Positions 28,145 to 35,794 of a stretch of 35,794 bases of DNA are shown here, in pieces (within the stretch, counting starts at the first letter, position 1; every line of letters begins with the position of its first letter). A program made the translations under genes and the position numbers. The stretch spans positions 314,577 through 350,370 of the forward strand of contig WELA01005182.1 of the NCBI GenBank assembly GCA_009602735.1, given 5' to 3'. Below the pieces are notes generated by a model, which saw only the letters and a program-made list of their open reading frames with translations, was not told where the DNA came from and searched no databases. Source of the DNA: Mesotaenium endlicherianum. Lineage: Eukaryota > Streptophyta > Zygnematophyceae > Zygnematales > Mesotaeniaceae.

Positions 28145-28644
28145 TCATTCCCCTCCTCAAGATGCGACGTCCTCGACGCATTTTGTAGATAACGCCTCAA
28201 CTTACTCTTGCAATGAGTCAAGCTGGCCTCTGGCTCCCAAGTGTTGTCGTTCGCATGGTAGCCCTTCCACTTGACCAGGTACTCTTGGACAAATTGTTGA
28301 CCTTGCTTGACTCGCCGATCGCCGACAATCGCCTCCATTTCATACTCCAATACATCATCGATCTCGACCGGTGGTGGCGGTGTAGGTAGTCGTCCTGGAT
28401 GTCCTTCGTTTGGGTCAACGTATGGCCGCAAACAACTGACATGGAACACATCATGGATACGCCAGCCTGAAGGAAATTCCAACTTGTAGGTCACTGGATT
28501 AACCTGCTTGAGCACCACAAAGGGACTTGTAAACGTGCCCACAGTTTCTTCTTAACTGTGAAAGGTAGATTCTCTGTTGACAAGAGTACTTTGTCACCCA
28601 CATGGAATGTCACTTCCCTCCTGTGCTTGTTGGCATACTTGACC
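28132..28644 (-). pseudogene. pol: Element B: integrase C-terminus with chromodomain, truncated
   Basis: Only the end of Pol remains. Upstream codons (28543-28644) encode YANKHRREVTFHVGDKVLL, then a one-base frameshift near 28545 leads to the frame 28132-28542. That frame holds the GPY/F-like segment (SPFVVLKQ), GWRIHDVFHVSCLRPYV and a chromodomain (YLVKWKGYHANDNTWEPEASL). The reading frame runs through the polypurine tract into the LTR and ends at TAG. The rest of the element is missing because element C begins at 28645. Confidence 0.88.
28145..28158 (-). other. Polypurine tract of element B
   Basis: The minus strand reads GAGGAGGGGAATGA directly before the LTR start TGTAAGG. Confidence 0.85.
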
Positions 28645-29137
28645 TGTAGTGATTTGAGTTATAATATATTAGTTGGCATATATTTTAATGCTTTTGAATA
28701 TATTGGAGTAGTATTGTGTGGAGTCAAGTGTGAATAGATACTCTAGTGACTTGGTTCATGTCCGTTGAACCTTCTAAGGCATTTTCGAAGTTAGAGGAAG
28801 GACCTAGAAGAACTCTATGTGGCAAAAGTCAAATGTGCCATTTCCAGGTCAAAAGGACATGTGTACATTATTCTAGAAATAGGTGGCAAGTTTTGGGATG
28901 TGTTGGGTGCCAACACATCAACATGCACCTTCCTCATGTAGCAAGTATATAAACAAGAGCTAGAACATAGAAAGACATTCGAGAATCACTCTTGTACTTG
29001 CCAAATTCCAAAAATATATTAACTTTTAAGAAGCCATTTTTCTTTCAAGAAGCTACCACTTGTGTTCAAAGATCCTTGTCTTGAAATAGATGAAGTATTA
29101 TATTTCACTAAGTACTTTATCTATATGTTTCACTACG
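28645..29137 (+). repeat. 5' LTR of element C
   Basis: It starts TGTAGTGATTTGAG and ends TTTCACTACG (CA expected), and matches 32434-32935. A TATA motif, TATATAAA, is at 28946-28953. Confidence 0.92.
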
Positions 29138-29138
29138 G

Positions 29139-29150
29139 TGGTATCGGAGC
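29139..29150 (+). other. Primer-binding site of element C
   Basis: TGGTATCGGAGC lies one base after the LTR. It is identical to the site of element 1. Confidence 0.93.
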
Positions 29151-29174
29151 TAGGCACTTTGGTAGCACAAGAAG

Positions 29175-30456
29175 ATGGCCAATCCTCAAGACCAAGAGCA
29201 AGCTTTCGAAGGAAGCCCTTCCTCTCCAAGAGATCCTCCTCCAGCGCCGATGGGAGAGCCCACTCAAGAAAATCTGTAACGACAAGAAGCACAACAAGGA
29301 GGAGCACACCCTCCTCCAGCGCCGATGGGAGAGCCCACTCAAGAAAAATCTGCAACAACAAGAGGCACCACAAGGAGGAGCAACGTCAAATCCCGTGGCA
29401 GCCGCTATAGCAAAGTTGACCCCACCACAAGGAGTTCCCGCAAATGAGTGGGCAGCCTTCCTAATGACCGTCCACAATCAAGTGGGCTTGGCCACCTACG
29501 AAGCAATCGTGCAAGCGTCAAGAGAAGCTATGGCTGCCATGGTTGCCCCTATTCCAAGCAGTGCTCAAAATACAGCCCCGGCTCAAGCGCCTCCACAAGA
29601 GCCAACAAGAGCAAGGAAACTCATCAAGCCCGGCAAACCCAACAATTTCAACCCCGGGAAAGGTGCCAACCTGAATTTATGGCTCTACCAAGTGGAGACG
29701 TACCTCGTGTTCCTTGAAGTACCCGAGGAGGACTACGTTCCCTTTGCCGTTACCTTACTTAGAGGAGCAGCAACATCATGGTGGCGTAACTATCAAGCGG
29801 CTATATATCAAGCTATGGCGCACCCCATGCTCGGCCAAGAGCCCCCACCATCATATGCAAGATGGGCAGATTTTCGTGAGGCCCTCAAGAAGCAATTCAT
29901 GCCCATCAATGCGGAGAAGATTGCCCGAGGAAAGCTCCACCATCTCAAGCAAACAACGTCCGTTCAAGAGTATACATCCTGATTCTACGCCCTCACTCTT
30001 GAGATCCCCAACATGTGTCTCGAGGAGAAGATTGACCGCTACATCTTTGGCCTCAAGCCCAAGGTGGCAAAGGAAGTGGAATTACGCGTCTTGACGGACT
30101 TCTCAAGGATCATTGAAGTGGCCCAAAAGGTGGATACCTTGGATTTTAAGTCCTCCGTGCCTTCATCTTCACGGGTACCGGCGACGCGGGTGTACGCAGC
30201 CCCTTCCACATCCGAATCTGGACCCACACCCATGGAAATCGGAGTTATTAAAAGGGACCCCGCGGCTGCCCAAAAGAGAAGAAGACCCTCCAATGACACT
30301 TATGATGCAAGAAACCAGCAAGGAGTGAAAGCAAGACTCTCCCCGGCTGAAAAAGAAGCTCTCATGACGGCTGGACTATGCTTCTATTGCAAGGAAAAGG
30401 GCCATCGTGCACTTTCATGCCCCAAAAAGTTGTCAAAAAACGGACAGCGCCGGTAG
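29175..30456 (+). pseudogene. gag: Gag of element C
   Basis: The likely start is ATG at 29175, 24 bp after the primer site (MANPQDQEQAFEGSP). A 75 bp tandem duplication covers 29235-29385; an extra A in its second copy (near 29346) shifts into the main Gag frame. UAA (29277-29279) in the first copy aligns with CAA in the second. The capsid-like domain carries LWLYQVETYLVFLEV, GAATSWWRNYQ and LKQTTSVQEYTS, followed by UGA (29980-29982), where related Gags continue. The same frame resumes with FYALTLEIPNMCLEEK and reaches one CCHC knuckle, CFYCKEKGHRALSC. It then meets UAG (30454-30456), next to an assembly join. Confidence 0.88.
29235..29385 (+). repeat. 75 bp tandem duplication inside gag of element C
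   Basis: CCTCCTCCAGCGCCGATGGG starts at 29235 and again at 29310, and similarity continues through the GGAGGAGCA ends. The units differ at a few bases, including TAACGA against CAACAA, and one extra A. Confidence 0.9.
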
Positions 30457-30530
30457 GCCAGGAGCCTACCACCCCAAGACCCACTTCACGNAGTAGGCCA
30501 GGAGCCTACAACCCCAAGACCCACTTCACG
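30453..30530. other. Unmerged assembly overlap around a single N
   Basis: A 38 bp sequence beginning GTAGGCCAGGAGCCTAC is present at 30453-30490 and again at 30493-30530 with one mismatch, on either side of the N at 30491. This looks like two contig ends joined without merging. The reading frame across it should not be trusted. Confidence 0.8.
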
Positions 30531-30552
30531 AGAAGGCAACACGCCAAGTGAG

Positions 30553-31662
30553 GTGGAGACCCCCGTTGAAAACGACGTTCCAGCCCCAATGAGTTTGAGA
30601 GGTTACCTTGGAGGAGAGAAGGTCCACATCTTGGTGGATAGCGGAGCTCAAGGCAACTTCATTGCTGCAGATTTTGCCACCAAGCACGGTATTACTATGC
30701 GAACTCTTGACCACGACGAGGAGATTATGATGCCCGATGGATTCTCCTATACTACCCCTTCCAAGAAGACGTACCCCTTGGCACTCTCTATCAAGTCCTT
30801 CAAGGATAGAGTAGTGTTCTCCCCCATGCAATTGGGCAAGTACGACGTCATCCTAGGGACGCCTTGGTTGACCAAGCACAACCCCCAAGTTGATTGGAGG
30901 ACCGGTACTATCAAGATCAAGAATGACATCACTTCAAGAATCTGTATTTTGCGCGCAATCCAGAATATCCAGACCCAAGACATCCAGAAGCCGGCACACG
31001 AGATACTATTGTCCGCCCTCCAACTCAAGAGACTTGTGAGGAAGGGACACGAGCTTCTTTTGGCCTTGATCACGCCAAAAGACATCAAGAAAGACATCGA
31101 GAGTCAAGAAGGCAGCCCCGTTCCCAAGGAGATACAAGAAGTCTTGAAGGACTACAAAGAAGTATTCTCCCCGGAATTGCCCAAGGGCCTACCTCCCAAC
31201 AGGTTTGTGGACCACAAGATAGAGTTGGAGCCCGGAAGCAAGCCCATCTCTCGGCCTACGTTCAAGATGTCATACACGGAGCTAGACGAAGTCAAGAAGC
31301 AAATCAAGGAGCTACTGGAGCATGGCTTCATTCGACCTAGCAAGTCGCCATTTGGAGCCCCGGTGCTATTTGTCAAGAAGAAAGATGGTACCTTGAGGAT
31401 GTGTGTGGACTATCGCGCCCTCAACAAGATCACCATCAAGAAACGATATCCAGATTTGGAGAATAGTTGGGTGGCGGCGCACTACCTTGACAAAGTTCAG
31501 AGAAAGTTGAAGCGCTTCCATGCCGCCAACCCCCATCTTGGACCAGCTCCAAGTCTCTCTACTAGAAGCCCAAAAACTTCAGGGAGGCAGCCTGCCACCA
31601 TCAAGAAGCAGCAGAAGACCCCTTGGAGGCAACCTGCAAGAACAAGAAAGGGGAAAAATTGA
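30553..31662 (+). pseudogene. pol: Element C protease and truncated reverse transcriptase
   Basis: The protease motif is intact: [12 protein letters not shown] with D29-S30-G31, then [10 protein letters not shown]. The RT start is normal ([20 protein letters not shown] and [18 protein letters not shown]), but the frame then jumps near 31450 to unrelated codons ([20 protein letters not shown] and RFHAANPH). These may be the last part of a chromodomain tail brought in by an internal deletion. The catalytic Y/F-x-DD motif, RNase H and integrase are missing. The frame ends at TGA (31660-31662). The protein could still supply a protease, but the element needs enzymes in trans. Confidence 0.88.
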
Positions 31663-32433
31663 CATTAGACACTCTTCTCTTCTCGCAGTTTCTAGACAAA
31701 AAACTAAAACTGCTACTGGTGATAGGTCTCTGCATAATAAATTCTGAAAATTTACCTCGCTGTAGTCCATGAGTAGCCGGTCATTTAGAGTCCAAGTTTG
31801 CTCAATTTGGCGCATTGGTGAGAGAGATATGATGCTCTAAGTAGCAGGGGGTCAGGCTGCTGGCATTATTAGGGCAGAATATGCCTTCTAACATTGTGCC
31901 CTCCCCTGAACTTGGAATGCTTTGTAACTCAAGACTCTGGTAGAACATCTTACAGCGCCCATATTGAAACTTACTTTGCAGAATTTGGAGAAGTGTAGAA
32001 GGACTTAAGATTTTCAGAAGTTTCTGCACAGATTTGGAGGAGTGCCTACTCTCTCAGCTCTCAACGACACTCCAAAAATTATAATGCTCTCAAATTTACT
32101 GCCTGGGTAGAGTTTTTTGACGCAGTCGGTCTGGCGCTGGAATTTTTAGATTTGAAGCAGTTTTGTGGCCGCTATGAATTTTTGAATTTGTGGCAGATTC
32201 TGGGCCAAACTTGTACAATTTTCTTTTATCATCAAGGAGTAGGCTAGCCTATAAGGTCACACCACCTACGACCTTGCCTAGTCTACCTTACTTGTGTAGC
32301 ACCTAACTTGGCGCCTTTGACTAGTCCTCTTCACATGTGTGGCATCTGACTTGAAACTGTTGACTAGTCTGCTCCACATGTGTAAGACCTGACTTGACGC
32401 GCCGAGACGTCGCTTTTTCTGTCGGGCGGGTGA
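31663..32433 (+). other. 3' untranslated region and polypurine tract of element C
   Basis: No coding sequence is visible. The end reads GTCGGGCGGGTGA (32421-32433) directly before the 3' LTR, serving as the polypurine tract. A direct repeat near 32289-32396 (CTTGTGTAGCACCTAACTTG-like, then CACATGTGTGGCATCTGACTTG, CACATGTGTAAGACCTGACTTG) gives about three 55 bp units. Confidence 0.65.
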
Positions 32434-32935
32434 TGTAGTGATTTGAGTTATAATATATTAGTTGGCATATATTTTAATGCTTTTGAATATATTGGAGTAG
32501 TATTGTGTGGAGTCAAGTGTGAATAGATACTCTAGTGACTTGGTTCATGTCCGTTGAACCTTCTAAGGCATTTTCGAAGTGAGAGGAAGGACCTAGAAAA
32601 ACTCCATGTGGCAAAAGTCAAATGCGCCATTTTTAGGTCAAAAGGACATGTGTGCATTATTCTAGAAAAAGGCGGCAAGTTTTGGGATGTGTTGGGTGCC
32701 AACACATCAACATGCACCTTCCTAGAAGTTACTTATGTAGCAAGCATATAAACAAGAGCTAGATTATAGAAAGGCATTGGAAAATCACTCTTGTACTTGC
32801 CAAATTCCAGAAAAATATCAACTATCAAGAAGACATCTGTCTTTCAAGAAGCTACCACTTGTGTTCAAAGATCCTTGGTCTGAATAGATAAAGTCTTCTA
32901 TTTTACTAAGTACTTTATCTATCTGTTTTACTACA
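32434..32935 (+). repeat. 3' LTR of element C
   Basis: The 502 bp LTR matches 28645-29137, with several small indels and substitutions. It ends TTTTACTACA. The TATA motif is at 32747-32752. Confidence 0.92.
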
Positions 32936-34213
32936 ATAGCCCATGTTGGCATACTACATTGTTATAGAAGTGTCTCGCAATTTTGAGTACTGTTACCTTA
33001 ACTGTGGTGGGGATATAAATAACCATGCTTGTCAATTTATCCACTACTACCACAACACAATCATGCCCATTGGAAATTCTCTATAGTGGTACCACCCAGT
33101 CCATTGATATGGTCTCCCACCTTCCAATTGGGATATGGATTGGTTGCAACAGGTCTTTAAGAATTGTGTGTCTAGACTTATGTTTTTGACATTGATCACG
33201 GAACTTAACGTATTTCAATACCTCCCGAGGCAACCCTTCCCAATGGTAGTGTTTTGCTAGTTTGCCCACAGTTTTGGCCTGCTCCAAATGTTCACCCAAT
33301 AAAGTGTCATGAGCCTGATTCAATAGTAAAGATCGTAATTTTAAGTTATAAGGGATGACCAACTTCAGCGTGAAGTGGTTTCATTTACCCAGGCCCCTCC
33401 CTTTAGTTGATACCCAAGTGCAGTGGCAGGACACACACCATCAATTGGGCTGGGCTCAAATGTTGGGTCAGAAAAGATGACGTTCCTAAGTTGGTGAAGG
33501 AAGGTTATTTTCACCTTAAGTGAAGTGATTGCACAAAAGACCTTATGTACAACATGTTGATCAAAGTTCCTTTCTTGCAAGTCAAGTCTTCTAAAAAGAG
33601 CATCAACAGGATCAAACTTCTCTAGTTTGTAGTCGATTTGGTTGGACCTGGAACTGCTTCAGCATTCTGCTCCAGCGGTTCTCCCTCCTCGACAACTTGG
33701 ACTTCTTTTGGAAATGAGTCAGAGCTAGATGATCTGTAATGACCTTGAAAACTTTCTCGTGTACGTAGGGCCTCCACTATTTGAGGACATGGATCATAGC
33801 TAACAACTCCTTATGATGCACAAAGTAATTAATCTCAGCTGGACTGAACTTCATAGACTCATACAGCACAGGATGCTACTCCTGCTTCAAAGTTCACCTT
33901 ACCATCCTTTGTGGTTTTCCCAGCAGATTGCAACAAAATAGCACCCATGGCAAAGTCAGAAGCATCAGTGACCACCTGCACATATTTGATGGGGTCATTC
34001 ACAACAAGAATAGAGGCACAGCACAGAGCATCTTTAAGGGTCTGGAAAACAGCCTGTTGCTCCCCCCCTACACATATCCTATGTTCTTTTTAGTGAAGTC
34101 AATCAATTTACGAACTTTTGTGGAATAGTTTTCAATGAATTTTCTATGATAGTTAGCCAACTCGAAGAAGGATTTAACTTCTGAGATAGATTGAGGTATT
34201 GGCCAGTCCCTCA
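32936..34213 (-). pseudogene. pol: Fragment D: RT-RNase H-integrase remnant related to element 1
   Basis: On minus it covers the RT connection (RDWPIPQSISEVKSFFELANYH), RNase H (VVTDASDFAMGAILLQ, then ITDHLALTHFQKK), integrase zinc finger and the start of the catalytic core (SMDWVVPL to the equivalent of VCQHGL). It is close to element 1 but independently damaged. Several frameshifts occur (near 33650, 33890 and 34075). UAG replaces Trp at 34078-34080 and Leu at 33081-33083, and UAG at 33777-33779 is shared with element 1. At the integrase CxxC site it has CAA where element 1 has UAG, and the first Cys is Arg. Both ends are truncated: element C's LTR on the left, unknown sequence on the right. 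Confidence 0.88.
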
Positions 34214-34389
34214 ACACTAGATGGCCCGGAGCATCAAATCTGATGCAGCTCACAGATTTTGAAGCATCTACTTGCTCCCCTTGCTACCTCTGTATCTTTC
34301 TTAATATTTATTTGTTTTTATCAAAATTAGTCTTAGACATTGGGCTATGTCGCCAAGTGTCCACAATCAATATAGAGCCTAGTTTGGAA
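34214..34389. other. No gene found
   Basis: Short AT-rich sequence of unknown origin beyond the end of fragment D. Confidence 0.45.
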
Positions 34390-34905
34390 ATTTGGATACG
34401 GCGCATATGTGTATACGGATTTGCCGTGTGTACAGTACGAGAGAGTTAAACCTGTACGTTGGAATACGCCGAAATACGTGAGTGTTGGTGGAATAAACCG
34501 ACTATAAATTGGAAATAAATCAAAAAATCTGGTTATACGTCATTACGGAGCATCACGATACGGAGTATTGCAATACGTACGATTCGGCCAAAAGAGGCTG
34601 TACGGGGTTATTTTAAAACTAGGATATACAGGTGAAAGCAACAAAACGCGTACAAGTTGTTCATATTATCGCACGATGTTGACTGCGGTCGGTTTTGATG
34701 AAGCAAACGAACCAAAAAAAAGGCTAACTGCCTTCTTCTTTGTGAGCTTTTGTCCGCCATGGATGCCTCCGAATGTTCAATAGACGCACTTCTAGACGCT
34801 ATAATTTTGGGTCCCGCCCTAGTTATGGGATACGCGCGTATCGGTCGGTTGGCCACGTAAAACGCGGCGTATTTTGGCGTATTTGCTAAATACGTATAAT
34901 AGGCA
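34390..34905. repeat. TACG-rich region with a 14 bp palindrome
   Basis: TACG occurs twelve times between 34396 and 34604, mostly as ATACG, and again further on. GATACGCGCGTATC at 34829-34842 is a perfect palindrome. No gene overlaps convincingly. Confidence 0.65.
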
Positions 34906-35559
34906 GAATATTTAATTAAGTAGATTGACTCCGCTCTTTTCCGTTCACTTTATTTGTTTTAAATTACATCGACAATAACTTCACTTTAATCGTAAGACCG
35001 CGCACGTATGGGGGATTGGCTCCGACTGACGTACTGTTTCATCGAGCCGCACAGAGGCACACTTATTGGAACAAGTTTCCTGGCGCATGCAAGCGCCAGC
35101 AACGACAACGCGAAACGGCCACACAAGCCCGACCGCACGAAAACAGTTAGTGTGCTCACGCTCAGCAGCGTCAGCATGACGTTATGGCCATGCAGGGCCA
35201 AAAATAAATAGAAAAGAGCCCGCCGGGCTCCTTAGCAAAGTCGAAGTGGCCGCAGGCTAACCGGGCTGAGCGACGATGGTCGTCAGATTGGACGGACCAA
35301 GAAGCGCCACACAGGCCCCCTGTTGACAAGAAACAACAGCGAGGGGTCATGAAAAGCCAAGGCGAGTCCTTGGCCTGATCGACAACAAAGAGGCCAAAAA
35401 GGCCTCAGGCCCGACTCCCCACCACTCCCGACTCCCAAATCCTGAGTCCCTCAACAACCATTTCCCGCCTAACCGACGGACACTGGACCCGACCCCGTCG
35501 TTTTTCTGGTCAGGATGTCAACATGAACAAAGTTTGAGCTTCTTACACGCGTGCAAGAG
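34906..35559. other. No gene found; one perfect hairpin
   Basis: Frames at 34986-35211 on both strands have no recognisable motif. GAGCCC-GCC-GGGCTC at 35216-35230 is a perfect hairpin of unknown meaning. Confidence 0.45.
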
Positions 35560-35794
35560 TGCAAAGCCGCGAGGGGGAAGGGAGGAAGGGAGAAAGGAGT
35601 TCAAGAGGGAGAAAGGGGCCCAAAGGTAGAGGGGCCGAGAGAAGAGGGGGGCAGGAGGTAGGGCAACGGGGGGACAGAGGGGCGGGATGCGCAAGGGAAG
35701 AAGGGAAGGGGGGAGGAAGAGGGAGGGTCAGGGGAGGAAAAAGAGGGAAGCAAGAGAGAGAGGAAGGGGGAAAGGGCCAGAGGGGGGATGGGGG
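35560..35794 (+). repeat. Purine-rich, G-run tract
   Basis: About 235 bp are almost wholly A and G on the plus strand, with many runs of three to six G. This could form G-quadruplex or triplex structures and runs to the window edge. Confidence 0.9.

Larger units (their letters stand above)
28645..32935 (+). mobile_element. Internally deleted Ty3/gypsy element (element C)
   Basis: A plus-strand element with LTRs at 28645-29137 and 32434-32935, a tRNA-Met primer site, gag, protease and the start of RT. RT breaks off near 31450, so RT palm, RNase H and integrase are absent and the element is non-autonomous. Flanking 5-mers differ (TGACC left, AATAG right), and the flanks belong to two different elements (B and D), so the copy did not arise by a simple single insertion still in place. 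Confidence 0.9.

Noticed and set aside
29062..29174. Upstream extension of element C Gag from an ATG inside the LTR
   Set aside because: It would translate the LTR and the primer-binding site; the ATG at 29175 follows the primer site as expected.
34986..35211. Paired open frames on both strands near the right end
   Set aside because: No motif, no homologue in the window and no splice signals that decide a strand.
35216..35230. GC hairpin as a transcription terminator
   Set aside because: No T-run follows and the context is eukaryotic.

Overview
The window looks like repeat-rich nuclear DNA of a eukaryote with plant-type biology, possibly a green alga or other streptophyte-like lineage. That assignment is an inference. 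The support is GT-AG introns, chromodomain Ty3/gypsy retrotransposons primed by initiator tRNA-Met, solo LTRs and a satellite array of about 193 bp monomers. I found no rRNA, tRNA, CRISPR or bacterial-type operon. The window opens in a CT microsatellite and closes in a purine-rich tract, and it has two single-N assembly joins (6603 and 30491).

Layout. 1-706: simple repeats and GC-rich minisatellites, including five 58 bp units. 786-1480: two spliced exons of an unrecognised coiled-coil host gene. 1493-10306: a full-length minus-strand Ty3/gypsy element (element 1) with two LTRs, a perfect 5 bp target duplication (TTAGC), primer-binding site, gag, protease-RT-RNase H-integrase-chromodomain, and an unusual accessory gene pair downstream of integrase. 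10307-10599: sequence that joins the host exon in frame when element 1 is removed. 11375-18925: a satellite array interrupted by a 1.8 kb insertion holding a solo LTR (11718-12432) and by an element 1-type solo LTR (15361-17201) that is itself split by another insertion. 18926-23400: largely gene-free DNA with hairpin clusters, LTR remnants and a polypurine tract. 23408-24434: a gag-like fragment and a 360 bp tandem duplication. 24437-27403: the 3' part of a diverged relative of element 1 (copy 2), carrying the same accessory pair. 27404-28644: the 3' end of another chromodomain element (B). 28645-32935: a plus-strand, internally deleted element (C). 32936-34213: a decayed RNase H/integrase fragment (D) related to element 1. 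34214-35794: no gene found.

Most interesting signals. (1) Element 1 and copy 2 share an accessory locus after pol: a 126-codon coiled-coil frame, an in-frame UAG at the same codon, then a longer acidic protein. Both halves are recognisably homologous between the diverged copies. (2) In-frame UAG and UAA codons repeatedly fall where an aligned relative has glutamine, or inside Gln-rich stretches, which raises leaky UAR stops or UAR-to-Gln decoding. Decay by C-to-T change is a serious alternative, and there are counter-examples. (3) Polypurine-tract-like motifs are repeated just upstream of the accessory pair.

How the parts work together: all retroelement genes here belong to nested, mostly disabled retrotransposons. 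Gag would form the particle, Pol would copy and integrate the element, and the chromodomain would bias integration towards marked chromatin. Element 1 has lost at least one RT catalytic aspartate and is probably immobile now.
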